The notes: a model not told the origin generated them from the sequence alone. 64,000 nucleotides of DNA from Eremomyces bilateralis CBS 781.70 (GCF_010015585.1 NW_022985093.1:174254-238253); one strand, 5' to 3'; shown: positions 10,000 through 22,214, counted from the first letter of the stretch. Program-made: numbers and translations.

Positions 10000-10904
10000 T
10001 ATTGTAGATTCGGATATTGCCTCGGTCACGGACGAAGGGAACAAAAAGGTCGCTGTATCGAGTGTATGATACTGAAATGGATTTTAGTGGGAATATTGAG
10101 ATGTGTGGCTCAAGAGGATGGTTTCCGGACAGCAAAGAACTCAATATATAAGAAATTGGGGTTCCTCTGGTGTTGACAAATACTCAGCGCTGGAAAATGT
10201 CCACCTCTACCAGCGACATCATCGGCGGGTCACTCATCCCCCACTCAAGCATCGATATCGGAGGAATAGTGCGGATGGCGCCAGACCCCCGCCAGCTAAT
10301 CACATCGCTTCCTCGTCAACTCTATTTCTTTCCGGCCGATTCCAACTAACCTGGATTCAACTTTTATTATGAAGCGCAGTAACTCCAGTCTCGAATAATA
10401 CGTGCGGTAATACCGTAAAGACTAAAGTGAGTAATATCTTAACCAGGCCACCAGGCATCCGCATACTCCTCCTACACACCAAACGCCACCCTTGGACTGG
10501 CGAGTGGATGTGGCAACTTTCGACAAACTATCACGAGGACATCAAGACCCTCTTGATATTCGCGAAAAAGTTCTGAACCTTAGACAGCACTACAATAGTT
10601 CCACGATTGGGTTGACTGGGATTGGTATCTTCTCTGCGCCACGAGCTTTGGACCTGCGATCGATTGGATACCAAAAGGATTTAAGATATCGGTCGTAGCG
10701 CGTTCGGGCCGCGCTACGAGGACAACTTCATCACCACTTTGCACATATTATTCTATACCAGTGTCATTACCCCTCTGATGCGGGTCTGATAACTTCCGGC
10801 TCCTCATATTATGCATTTGGAACTCATATCACGCCCAGCATCCCGCCGGTAGTAGCTGTGGAGCCTCGCCAAATTTTGGCGAAAACCTTATTCGAGCAAT
10901 AAGA
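10000..10904. other. Divergent promoter region, PMP20 / Zn2Cys6 factor
   Basis: About 905 bp shared by two divergent genes. TATATA lies at 10145-10150 on the PMP20 side. A perfect 10-bp stem with a 7-nt loop lies at 10693-10719 on the regulator side. The rest has no recognised frame or repeat. Confidence 0.5.
10693..10719. promoter_or_regulatory. GC-rich hairpin/palindrome upstream of regulator
   Basis: Arms TCGTAGCGCG and CGCGCTACGA pair perfectly around the loop TTCGGGC. It sits 186 bp before the Zn2Cys6 start. It could be an operator-like palindrome or a structured leader; its function is unknown. Confidence 0.4.
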
Positions 10905-13574
10905 ATGTCCGCAAACCCGGTCGAATCGGGCGCTGCCAGAAAACCCTCAGGCAACCTCATCAGGCGCCATCGGATCATCAACAGTTGCTTGGAATGCCGC
11001 ACAAGGCGGGTGAAGTGCGACAAAGTAGGTAGAAGTTGGAGTGAACGTTGCTCGACCGGACATTAACAGGATCTAGGTCCACCCCTCATGCGGGAGGTGT
11101 TCAAGAGAAGGGAAAAGTTGTGCCTATGTCAGTCAAGAAGCAGAGAAGGAAGCTGTTCATCCGGGCGGGGAAGATCATCAGCCAAGTAAACGGCGACGAC
11201 TGAACTCGTCAGAAGTGTCGCAGGAGAAGCACGATTCTACTGTGACTAGCGCCTCTGATACCGCGCAAAATGGGAGTGACAAAGACGAGAGCGATACCTG
11301 TGGGAGTAGTGATCCGAAGAACGGAAGACTCGGTCATTTGACCCTGCAAAATGGAGGGAGGTCACGGTACGTTGGAAGCACGTTCTGGGCATGTTTTGGT
11401 GAGCAGGTAAGCCAGTGTATCCTATTGTCATAAAGGCATTTCTAAATATGCGAGACAGAACCGAGAGTTCGATGAGCTCGTGACAAGTCTGCCGGTATTC
11501 CCGTTCCACGGGCGATGCTGTTGTGAGCAAACTTTGGACAATACCGATGATCTTCGCAGAGAGACAGAAGCCGGCAATGCTGGCAAGTTGGGATTTCGAA
11601 CTGGGGAAAACCGTTGTGAACGCTATTACTCTCTTCCTCGAGTCCTGGACGAGATGCCAGACCGGAATGTTTGCGATTCGCTTTACAACAGCTATGTGGA
11701 CAGCATTCAGCCCATCATCCCGCTGCTACATCTTCCGACATTCAAGGATCAATACGACCGGTTTTGGATCTGGTTAAGTTCCTGGAACCGTCAAGGGGTG
11801 TCGGATGGGGTGTTGGCAGAGACCCCCAGCTTTCTTCCTCTATTATTTGCAGTGCTGTTCGCCGGGTCGATCAGCAATACCACGGACGCGTTTGGTCCAT
11901 CCACTGGAGAATTCTCGGGTGCGATCCTTTCAACCAAGTTATATCGCTTGAGCACACAATCGCTTGCGCTCGTGTCATTTCCCCAGAGTCCAACGATATA
12001 CTCCCTGGTGGCGTTCCTCATTGGACAAAACATGCTCATCCGAGAGGAGGAATCGCTCAGCTCTTGTTCATTCATCAGTGTCGCACTAAGAGTCGCACAA
12101 GCGATGGGTCTCCACCGAGATGGCAAGCATTTCGGGCTGGATCCCGTGCAAGCGGAGATCAGGCGACGAATCTGGTGGCATATCATCCACACGGATGTGA
12201 TGACTTCCATTTGTTCGGGGTTGCCACCGGTAATGCTCACCGATGAGATCTATGACACCAGAATGGTGAGTGAGCTGAAGGACGAAATGATCACTGCGCA
12301 GATGGTGCCGGATCCAAAAGATCCCCGTTCCATGGCCGACTCCAACAGGAACATCAACCTGGGCCTCTTTGTTGCCGTCGGCCGTTACTCAATCACCACG
12401 ATCATGCGATCGCTTTTGCGCCGCCAGTTCGAAGTGCGGCAAATGAAAATGTCGGAAATTGATGAGTTCAAACGTCGGATCGACATTTTACATAAACACA
12501 TCACTGAGAGAGTGGAGCGAATCGAGCAAATGGAATCCTGCCCCGCCGATCTACAGCAACACAGCCCAGGTACTCCGGAGGACATACGAAGGGAATCAGT
12601 CAGCACCCAGAATGCTGCTGCGTTCCGCCTTTGGTCACAACGACTCTTGAAGCTTATGATACATCGTGCGTACTGCATGCTGTATCAACCACTCATTCGA
12701 GCTTCAGGGGGGAAATGGTGGCACCGAGTGCGGAAAGAGTGAGTGGTTAACGAGGCTTTGGCATACTCGTACTAATAATTCCCGCAGATGTGTCCGCCAT
12801 TGCCATGAGTTTGTCCGCATCTTCATCGAGATGTGTACGACGCAGGATTTCCATCCATTCTATTGGATCTACCCCGGCATGTATCAGCCGCTGCAAGCAA
12901 CCGCCATGCTTCTGGCCGACCTGATCAAATGCCCAACTTCCGTCGAGGCGAAGCGTTCACGTGACCTCGTGGAGAAGATATTCTCTCTGCTCAGCGAAGA
13001 TGGCGTGGCTGGTCGCAACGGAATATCCAGCCATCGACAGTTGTCTGCCGGTGGTAAAGAAGCCTGGTCCATGCTTCGGAAGGTCAAGAGACAAGCCTGG
13101 GAAAAGGCCGGGTTCGATCCGAATGCTTTCCGAGAGGAATCGAAGAGGAACGAGACGCCACACTCGTGGGAAGAGTTCGACTCACCGCACTCGAATCCCA
13201 AGATGGGATCGCCAGTGTCATTGGGTGCAACCCAGTCGACCATGTATGGGGCAGAGATGAGGCTGCCAACACCTTTCCAAGGATATGGGATGGACCCCAA
13301 CGCGCAGTATCCACCTACAAACATGTCCGGGACGTCGGCGCCTCCCGCCACGGCGAATTCTCTCAATCCAGCATATGAACTGCGGCAGGACACACTTGCA
13401 GCCGACCCGTGGATATCGCAGGCAAACTATGACTCGTTCGATCAGGTGGATTTGATCAATCTGCCACCGGGTGGTCCATCGTCGACGAATCCGGACGACA
13501 TCGACTGGAGAGAATGGGATGCGTTGCTCGAACGGTGCTTCAATCATCCAGTCATGGGAGATCCTTATTTCTAG
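10905..13574 (+). CDS. Zn2Cys6 fungal transcription factor with middle homology domain
   Basis: Nuclear DNA-binding regulator of 838 aa. Exons are 10905-11024, 11077-11406, 11459-12738 and 12788-13574. The binuclear zinc cluster spans residues about 28-54, split by intron 1: SCLECRTRRVKCDK followed by VHPSCGRCSREGKSC, i.e. CX2CX6CX6CX2CX6C. A Ser/Asp-rich linker follows, then the fungal_trans domain: NSYVDSIQPIIPLLHLPTFK, ALRVAQAMGLHRDGKHFGLD and RRRIWWHIIHTD. The C-terminal ~150 residues are Pro/Asn/Ser-rich and end with an acidic aromatic stretch (DDIDWREWDALLE), plausible as an activation region. Branch site ACTAAT precedes the last acceptor. Target genes are unknown. Its divergent position next to PMP20 suggests, but does not show, a link to peroxide or lipid metabolism. 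Confidence 0.92.
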
Positions 13575-14204
13575 TTACACTAGTCCGGACGAAATTTATG
13601 ACGCTACACTCTTGATGAACTCTGCTAGCTATAATGTTAATCTACTTGAACAATTAAAGTAGCTGTGTATAAATACTTTATATTTACAAATATAGAGGAA
13701 GGTTGAACCAGGTAATGATTGTGGTCTATCTATGGCCTGCTCCAGCGGCATAATTTTTGTCCATCTGAAGCGGCAGTCAATTGTGCTGAGTACGCAAGCG
13801 GCACTTGGGACAACCCCACTCAGTTCCCCGAACAAGTCACAGCAAGACGCATGTATGACAGACAGGTATCTCTAGTTCTCCACACTATAACTACTTAGTC
13901 AAATACTTGTAACGCTGCTTTGTAACGTCAACGGTTCTAGATTCCACGTTCAAATAACTGGCCAGATAGGAGTGGACGAATTTCAGTCGTCAGTTCCGCA
14001 AGGATTCTTGGTACTGATCACCAGGCGCGAAATTGGGTATTGGGTGTCGCTGACTATTATTCGTATCCACGTAACTTAAGTTCGTTGAGGCAGCACGATA
14101 CCGAAGAACCGGAATCATCTACCAAACTACTCGCGCGAACGACGCTTCAAAAGGTTGACGGGAAGCTTTCTACAGACCCGTAGGCCATCTCATTCCATCT
14201 AGCC
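13575..14204. other. Intergenic region, no gene seen
   Basis: About 630 bp holding the 3' end of the regulator (AT-rich, with TATAAATACTTTATATTTAC around 13660) and the promoter of the DUF1348 gene. I see no coding frame and no repeat. Confidence 0.5.
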
Positions 14205-14713
14205 ATGTCACTCTGCCCTCCATTCACAGCGGAAACCGCTCTTACGAAGGTCAAGAAGGCTCAGGCTTTATGGAATACCAGGCAAGACTCTTCTACCCAG
14301 GCATAAAGGTTCCTCTAACAACGTATCCATACAGAGACCCCGAATCTGTCGCCAAAGCGTATACTCCTGACTGCATCTGGCGCAACCGCGGCGTCTTCAT
14401 CACTGGCCATGACCAGATTGTCGCCTTTCTGACTGCCAAATGGGAGCGCGAGCAGAACTACCGTCTCCGCAAAGAGCTCTTTTGCTTCCACGACAAAAAG
14501 ATCGCCGTGCAGTTCTGGTATGAGTATCAGGATGCGCAGGACGGGATGAAATGGAAGCGGTGTTACGGATTGGAGGATTGGACATTTGGAGAGGATGGAA
14601 GGATGATTAAGAGGATGATGAGCGGCAACGACATCGTTCTGACGGCGGAGGAGAGGTGGTTCAAGGAGGGCGTAGACGAGGATAGAGTGAAGATTGGAGA
14701 CGCTCATTGGTGA
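14205..14713 (+). CDS. DUF1348 / SnoaL-like (NTF2-fold) protein with GC-AG intron
   Basis: A 151-residue protein of the DUF1348 group in the NTF2/SnoaL fold; no biochemical role is established for the group. Exons are 14205-14281 and 14335-14713. The N-terminus MSLCPPFTAETALTKVKKAQ and ALWNTRDPESVAKAYTPDCI, then WRNRGVFITGHDQIVAFLTA, match the family closely. The intron (14282-14334, 53 nt) starts with GCAAGA and ends ACAG; with it removed, WNT-R-DPES is restored, the invariant family junction. Reading through without splicing would start a shorter protein inside the intron region that lacks the first helix. It is convergent with the Roadblock gene, 56 bp apart. Confidence 0.88.
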
Positions 14714-14769
14714 GTGCCTCAAGTCCTCTCTGGATCACGAGGTTCGAGCTAGGGAGTCGGAGCTTTGAA

Positions 14770-15283
14770 TCAAGCGGGAGGCGTATCATGTATGACCACG
14801 AGAAGATATTTGGCATCTGTATTAGATCGTGAGTAACTCATTCGTCACCACGGAACATGATGCGTACCTGGATAGATGACCAGCTCGTTCTTCTTGGTCC
14901 TTACTCTCAACAATTTCATCTCGTCTTCTTGGTCGAATTCCTCAATCATCTTCCCTGCCGAACCGACAAATGCATACACTAGCCGTGCAACATCCTCGGC
15001 GCTCTGCATACCGCCTTCCTTCCTTCCATTCCCAAAGGCATCGGTGCCATTCGAGGATGCCGGCAAGGTGCTGCTTGAATTTGGGGTTTCGCTGGTGGAC
15101 ACGAGGCCTGAAGTACGGACGATGGCACCGGTATCGCGTGCAAGCACCAGTGTACTTTGCACGCCCGGCTTCTGGCTCAATCGGGTGAGCAGGGCGAGTG
15201 TCTCCTCGGGCTAGGAAACAGGCGATATTAGCATACATCTTCAACCATACGATGGCTTGAATACTCACCGCAGAGATAGTCAT
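14770..15283 (-). CDS. Roadblock/LC7-domain small protein
   Basis: A 134-residue protein with a Roadblock/LC7 fold, a dimerising scaffold found in dynein light chains and in Rag/Ragulator-type GTPase regulators. Exons are 15283-15269, 15210-14868 and 14816-14770, all with GT-AG introns. Core segments are EETLALLTRLSQKPGVQSTL, VLARDTGAIVRTSG, AEDVARLVYAFVGSAGKMIE and LLRVRTKKNELVIYPDAKYL. A Ser/Asn-rich insertion separates the first and second halves. An in-frame ATG at 15328 would add 15 residues (MQTPDALTRIWPPKN); I chose 15283 because the shorter form suits the fold, but the start is open. Whether it serves dynein or a small GTPase cannot be told here. Confidence 0.8.
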
Positions 15284-15669
15284 GTTCTTAGGAGGCCAAA
15301 TACGAGTCAAGGCATCGGGTGTCTGCAATCCTGTCTACTTTGCAAGGCGCTAGTAGTTCGTGAGGCTCAGTGACCCATGATATCTGGTGGATGCTGCCAC
15401 CATAAGGGAAGATTAGAGATTCGAGCCGGCTAAATAGCGGGTAAATAATGGCTCAGGATCCCTGCAGCGTCTTTTGCCAAGGCTACATGTAATTGGCTGT
15501 TTGTTTAAGCTTAAAATGATCCCTGCAGATCTTCATCCGACTTTTTGATGATGTTGGACTGGCCGTGTCCTGTCCATCAAGGTCTGCGGAGTTTATGGGT
15601 TATGAAACCATTCGTCATCTAATTAAACTCCTATACTCATAACCATCGCTCGCACACCAATAGCGCAAG
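15284..15669. other. Divergent promoter, Roadblock gene / IPI1
   Basis: About 390 bp between divergent starts. It contains CCCTGCAG motifs at two places (near 15460 and 15524) but no coding frame. Confidence 0.45.
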
Positions 15670-16818
15670 ATGGGTTCCAGCGCAAAGAGAAAGAAGGAGA
15701 AGAAGCAAGATTTCCAGGTAACTCCATCTTGACATCCTCCATCGTCTCCAGAACCTTACAATCCCCGCTCTAGAAACCAAAACTCAAAGTCGGCAAGGCG
15801 AAGCTGAAACCCGCGAACGAGACAAACACCAAGTTCAAGACTAGATGTCAGCCTTTCTGCTCAAACAATTAGTCCGCCGAGCTGACTCCCTTCAGCAATC
15901 ATCCTCCCGAATCAAACCCTCACCGTCGCCGCCCCAACCACCGCCTCCGAATTCGACCACCACCTTTCCCTTCTGTCTAGTAAATCCGATACCCAACGGC
16001 GAGACTCACTCACATTCCTGACATCTGCCATCAATGCGCACCGAACGAGTCCCGCTCTTCCGAAACCAGTCAGCGTCATCCTTCCCAAACTTCAAACCCT
16101 CATCCTCGACCGATCTTCCTCCGTGCGGGCGCAGCTCTTGCGTCTTCTACACGCTCTCCCAGTCCCTGACCTCCGATCGCACTGCGAGACCACGAAATGT
16201 CACATCCTGCTGCTCGTTCGGGCGGGGATGAGCCACATCACCCTTGACGTGCGACTTTCTTCCGTGGACATCTTCGACTGGCTGGTCGAGGCGGCGGGTG
16301 ATGTCGTGGTTTCGGCACCGGGTGGATGGATCAAGACCTTAAACCATCTCCTAACTCTGCTGAAATGGGATATGGACCCGAAAACAGGGAATTTCGCTTC
16401 GAAAGGCGCTATGGTCAACCGCAGCGAATCTGAGTCCAAATTCGTGACCAAAGTGTTAGGCGCGTTGAATAAGTTCCTCAAGGCCGGCTTCCTGGACGAC
16501 TCGGCGCGAAGGGCGGACGAATGCCTGCGAGAGAAGCAGGTGTGGTTCCCCTTGCACAATGCGCAGCAGTTCATGATTCAACAGGGGCCGAATCCGTTCG
16601 GATATTTGAACTTGTTCGGCCCGGTGATGAATGAGGATTCGGCGCAATATACGGAGCGAGATGATCGCAGAGCTGTCTTTGCGAGGACAGTGCAACGGCC
16701 CATAGAACTAGGCGTCGCCTTGACCAAGAAGGCTGGAGGTGAGATCGGGAGGGCGGCTGCTACACTGGAGAATACCTTGAAGGTGGGGATGGCAGATTAC
16801 AATAAGATTAATTCATGA
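15670..16818 (+). CDS. ipi1: Pre-rRNA processing protein Ipi1 (Rix1 complex)
   Basis: Component of the Rix1-Ipi1-Ipi3 complex, which acts on pre-60S ribosomes in the nucleus (ITS2 processing and Rea1 recruitment). Exons are 15670-15717, 15774-15846 and 15896-16818, giving 347 aa. The basic N-terminus MGSSAKRKKEKKQDFQ is followed by KPKLKVGKAKLKPANETNTK, the hallmark of Ipi1/Tex10 proteins. A HEAT-like helical region follows (HHLSLLSSKSDTQRRDSLTF, SSSVRAQLLRLLHALPVPDL, DVRLSSVDIFDWLVEAAGD). Intron 2 splits a Ser codon (T-CA) and needs the CAG at 15895. Identification is good, and the length fits the family. Confidence 0.9.
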
Positions 16819-17022
16819 TTGGGCATACAGCCAAAATTTCTTAGTGCCTTTCATTTCGTGCTAATCGTATACGATTCGCTACCACATATGCGCAAGTGGT
16901 TGCCGTGTAGAACTTTTAAACTCATCATCTATTCCTACCGAACTGTATTGGCACATTCACGCCTCACAACATCCCGGAGGAATCCAGTCTGAGGAATTCC
17001 TGGAAACCTTCATACCCATCCA

Positions 17023-20000
17023 TCACTTTGCCACGACAGCATCCCTATACGACTTCTGGGAGTTTGCGGAGATTCGAGACGCATCGTCATCGTCAACCGC
17101 CACATCCTTTCCTTCCCCTCGAATCTCACTGTCTCCCTGAACAGTAACAACATCGGTGACGCTTCCCTCATCCGATCCTCCTTTCGGCATCTTAGATCCA
17201 CCAGTCTTCTCTTTCTCCCACACAGAGTCGTCTCCTGAGTTTGATGATGTGGATCTTCCCGTTTTTCTCTTCTTCTTCGCTTGCTTCTTCTTCTTGGGCG
17301 CTTGTGGCTGAGTCGCCTTACGCTGCTTGGCGAATGGATGAATTGATCCCGCATTTTGTGTCGATCCCTCCTGCTTAGACTTCTTTGTAAAGAAAAGAGG
17401 AGCCACAAAATTGGGGTTCTTTCCCTCGCTGGTGGCTTGCGATTCGGCATCAGATATTGGACCGGACGCGGCTGATGTAATCTGCTTCCCCTCGGGAGGC
17501 GTATGAAATTCCGTCTCAGGCGAAGATCGGTCGTCAATCGCAGTGATGAAAGTTCGGGAAGTGCCAGGCGTCATTGGCGATGCGAGGTCGGCCGAAACCA
17601 ATCGACGACGAACGTCACCCAATGGATCAGCAGTGGGAGCATGATCAGCGGAGTCAATCTTAAGAGATAGGACCCTGGAGGAAGACTTGCACATTTCCTT
17701 GTCCCCAGCATTGCAAGGGTCTATTATCTGAGCAGAAGCGGTTCGAGAGTGGTGGGCACCCTTAATTGTGAGGCCCTCCGGCCTGTTCGGACGGATGAAT
17801 TTGGGCAGAGGAACAGCAGGAGTGATCCGGCCCCGGGAACGCTTCACTTCAACAAGAGAACTTGCTGGAGAGACCGAACCCTTGCTGGATCTAAACTCGG
17901 CGGCATCAGTCTCGCTCAGGGAGCGAGCATGCCCGAGTTCTGATGCTGGAACAACGGTACTTGCTTCGGAGGAGGCACTAGCTTTCTCAAGTTCCGTATC
18001 GGAGTGTAGACCATCCTCCACAGCATGGGACAGACTTGGAGGCAGCTTGGAAGTCTTCAATTGCCCTTCACCATGAGGGTCTCTGACCTTTATCACAGCT
18101 GGCACCTCCTTGTGATTATTTTCTTCAACTTGCTGCTGAACCGCTTCAGCAGTAGAGGAGGGAGCGCCGATGGTATTGGAAGCACTCAGCTCTTCGGTGA
18201 TTTCGGAATCTGCCTTGTTGCTGTCTGTTCCCTGGCGTAAGGCGCTATGAGACCGTGCCCTGGACTGACTCGGACGGGATCGGCTTCGATGCGGGTTGTA
18301 CCGATTCTTCTTCTTCTTTAGGTCGCCCCCATCCGCACATGTTTCTGGCTTCGGTCCCATGTCATCTCTTTGGGTAGTTTTGTTCTCTTCGGCCATACCG
18401 TCAATCGTTTTAGCGGCAGTGCTGTGTGTCTCGACTGTACTGCCAATCGCTTCTTCAGGGATCACAACATCAGAGAAAGCTGGATCCCCAGAGAACCCTC
18501 CTTCGCACCTCACGCTGGCGAAACTGCCGCTTCGAGTGCTTATGAAAGAGCCCTTTCGCGGTTTCTTCTTCTTCGAGTTCTTTCTCGACGGTATCTCCTG
18601 ACTGTCAATCGAGCATTCGATGGCAGAATCTGCGTCTGGTTGGCTATTTCCAGGGTTGGAATTCAATGAGCTTCTGGCGTCCTGGGGAGAGTATGTCACA
18701 GCTGTTGGAACTGCGTCTTGTGCACTGGAAGACCCACGACGCCGCTCACTGCCTTGACTAGCCGTTGACTGATAGGTGTTGGACCGCGGGCGCGCACCAT
18801 TCCAACGTATGTTGCCGGAACTTGATCCTCTCCTTCCGTGGCTCCAATTGCTGTCGCGCCGCTGCAAACCTGCCCCACCTTGGGACGGTGGTGGTTTCAC
18901 TCCATAGCCCGAGAGTTGACCTCGGAAAGCTCCGTCCGCCAGCTGATTGGGGCGACTGTGAGGGCCAGAGTCATCCACAAGCAACTCAGGGGTACTGTTC
19001 AGGACCTCTTCAAGGGTCCTGTTACCCACTTGAACAACAATGTTCCTATCCTTGAATTGTGTGCAATGAACGAGATCTAGAGCCTTGCGAGCCTCAGAAG
19101 TGGAAGGAAACCTTGCCCAAGCGTACGGCGTCGTAGCTACAGAGCCTTGAACACTGACCGATTGAATCGAAGGCACAAAAGTTTGGAAATGAGCGAGTAA
19201 TTCGGATTCTGTGGCCTTCTCTGGCAAACTACCGACCCATAAAGTTGTGACGTCCTGGCGCTCCGAACCGATGAATGACTTGCCAATCCCGAATTTAGCA
19301 ACATCCACGATGAGGTCGTTGGAGATGGCGGGCAGGTCCGGAAACGGTTCCGGGTTGACAAAGCTACGTCCACTTGCTTCATTGGACGAGGCAACGCTCC
19401 CTTGACGGCCATGAAAATTGCGCTGTCGTGTAGTGCTCGACTTCCGATCTATGATGAAGCCAGATTGGGCGAATTGGTTCTCAAATGAAGTCCCGAACTT
19501 GGTCCCAGTCTGGTCTGCTGCCTGCCCCTCAGGGTAGTTGCCTTGACCACCACGGGCTTTGGTGATGCGTAGCGATTCAGGGCGCCCATTTTCGTTTCCA
19601 GAATTAGCGTGGAACCGCTTGAAGCTGTTATGATCCATTTCCACTGGCTGATATATGGTGGTCGACGAAGACTTCAACCACAACGGTTGTTGTCCATACC
19701 CCCGTCCAGCCTGAGCATTGCCCTGGCTCGGCGCATTGGTAGGAACATATGCTCCTGGTAGATTCGGTAATCCTTGATAATTGGCTTGATTGGGGCTACT
19801 GAACCCTCCTGGAACCTGAGGTCCTTGCATATGTGGCGCCAGGTGAGGGGGATACGGATAGGTTGCAGCCGCAGCGACAGATTGGTTTGCTGACATCCCA
19901 ATCGACGGAAAGCTCGAGACACTTCCAGGCTGTTGCTGCTGAATCTGAAGAGGCAATGAATGTCCAGGCGAATCCAGTGGCTGAGGTGGCGCAAAATCAC

Positions 20001-20987
20001 GAGGAAGTGATGAGGTGCGACTTTCCCTGCGCAATTTCTTGCTTATAGTTACCCCAGATGCTGTGGTCTTCTCGACTCCAGGCGGCAACGGGGTCGACGC
20101 TGAACGTTCTCCAGCATAGTCGGAGGATACCATTGTGGGTTGTTGCGAAGAGCTTGATCCCCCTAATACAAGACCCGTTTCTGCATCTTTCTTCGGCGGC
20201 CCAACCCAGATTGTCGGTGTGGCCATGTGGCCTTGGTCATGGCAGGCAGCATTCTTGGGGGGGCGTTTCGAATAAGGCTTTCGATTCTGTGCCTGACCAA
20301 TTGAACCTTGCGACACGTTGGAGAGGGGAGCTTGGGCTGATCAGCATGGATTTATGTGTGCTTAGCAAATGTATCGTCATTACCTGGATATCCACCTGAA
20401 ACCTGGTAGCCTTTCTTCTTATTGAACCGAGTCTTCTGCTCGTTCTTGATAACTTGTTGGCCAATGGCGAGGTTCGGCACGTTTGTCGCTGCATTTTCCT
20501 TCTCTCTGTCGGTGTTGCGCTGAGTTGCTTTCGCGATTGGTTTTCGCTTCTCGCGCTCCTGCCAATCAAAGGTCCGCTGTAGTGCCCCTCTGATATGTTT
20601 CATCGCTTCAGTCAGGAAAACAAGCCCGTGATAGCTAATCATGGGCACCGAGAATATGTCCTGCGGTTTCACCCCCGCGCGGGCAATGGTGTTCACATCC
20701 TCCGGATGCATATGAATCCAGTCGACCGAGAACGAGGCAACCAGTCCGGCATTGAAGACGGCAATCTTCCGAAGGACAAGCTCGAGGTAGGTGGTACCAT
20801 GAATGTCGATCTCACTGGATTCGAAGAATTGAGTGACCGATGTGCCGAAGAAGACCTCTCGACATTTGGTCGCTCTTGTCTTCATCAAGAAGGTGGAGAA
20901 CTGAGTGGCGTCGCGTTGCGGATCGGAGCGTGCTATCATTGGGACCGATTGCGGAGGAGGTCCCTCCGTACGAGGCACCGCCGCCAT
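17023..20987 (-). CDS. Large RRM-containing protein of unknown function
   Basis: 1305 aa from exons 20987-20384 and 20336-17023. A central RNA recognition motif lies at about residues 563-640 (TTLWVGSLPEKATESELLAH, then YAWARFPSTSEARKALDLV), with an RNP-2-like LWVGSL and an RNP-1-like segment. The first exon encodes a separate ~200-residue region (REVFFGTSVTQFFESSEIDI, ISYHGLVFLTEAMKHIRGAL) that looks folded but that I do not recognise. Residues 210-550 are Gln/Pro/Ser-rich and disordered. The C-terminal 650 residues are Ser/Lys/Glu-rich with basic clusters (KKKKQAKKKRKTGR). A leader intron (21112-21064) probably precedes the chosen ATG. A role in mRNA metabolism is inferred only from the RRM. 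Confidence 0.82.
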
Positions 20988-22214
20988 CACGGCTACGAAT
21001 ACTGAAGCACGAAACGAAGCCGACGAAGCAAGCGCAACAAAGCCTAGACACCTAGAAGCGCACCTGTTAGTTTCCTGGCCGTACTGGACTTCAGCTTCAG
21101 TTCCGTACTTACCCACTAAATGAGTGATCGGATGCGATGGCAGAAGATTCAATAGGTAAACGATCGCTATCACTGAGCAAGGCCAACAGAGAGTCGGTCT
21201 TTCAAAGTAGGTCCAGTCAGCTCAGGAGCCGTAATTGGGCCTCGGGTCACCTGTACTTACAACCAAGTAAGTGTTTGCGAGTAGGAAATGCAAAGGCAAT
21301 CACGGGAAATCCACTCTGCTAACGCTTGACGAAGGATGGTAGAGATTCTAAGGTTAACTCTTGTCGAAGTCAAGAGATTGAGAAAGTAATTTCGAGGAAG
21401 ATGACACAGGGGAGATAATCTCAAGGAAGATGATCTTGCGATGGGATTGTGGAGTTGAAAATGGAGGATGGAACGCTGTTGTGATGAAGAAAACAGCACA
21501 CAGTTGTGTGGTGAGGGAGAAGAGAGAGTCGGCAGACGTGAAAAGACCTGGTGAGAAGTGAGAGAGGAAAGAGAGGTGAGAGATCAGGTGGAGGGTGAGA
21601 GATAAGGGAGGAAACTGAAAAGTGAAGGTGAATGGAACTAGAATGGAAGGAGAGGAAGCAATCATCCTTCGTTCCTTCCTTCCCGAAGGTTTTCACTTCA
21701 GTTCCTCCATTTCTCTTCGATTTTTCGATTTACATGTGGAATTGACCACCAAAGTCAGAGGCAGTTTGGAGGGCAGAACTCGCTGTGTGGCATGTGGCTT
21801 GTGAGGAATCCCATTGATATGATCGGGTGAAAGAGAGCGGTATGTGTCAACTGTAGACTCTTTCACTTCAGTCCGTTCCCTTCTCTTTAACCTTCGCCGA
21901 AAGACGTAGAACCAAGAATTCACCAAACATAATCTTTATACGCAATCAATCCTGCGGTATATAATTGTAAGTAGAGCGCAATGAGCATGATATGCGGATA
22001 GAATGGGAATGACGAAATCAGATTCAACGGCCAGGCCAAGGCACCCCCATGGGCATCACTGGATGTATCATGGGGACAATCTTTCACCATCAACAAACTC
22101 ATCAGTTCATGATCCACATTAACTTAATCTTACACATGCAATGCCAAAGATGGGTGGGTATGTCCTCTGCCAGCCTTCGCCGTGATGGTTCCCATGATGG
22201 TCACCTGGGGTAGG
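20988..22214. other. Promoter and leader of the RRM gene
   Basis: About 1.2 kb. A 49-nt leader intron is likely at 21112-21064 on the minus strand (GTAAGT ... CTAACAG). From 21400 to 21700 the plus strand is strongly purine-rich, so the leader of the minus-strand gene is a long CT tract, a common feature of strong filamentous-fungal promoters. No coding frame is supported. Confidence 0.55.

Noticed and set aside
18296-18601. Phe-rich plus-strand frame
   Set aside because: Antisense of a Lys-rich stretch of the RRM protein.
20988-21173. N-terminal extension of the RRM protein upstream of 20987
   Set aside because: The segment contains a GTAAGT...CTAACAG intron, and the residues before MAAVPRTEG look like leader; the upstream frame is unlikely to be translated.
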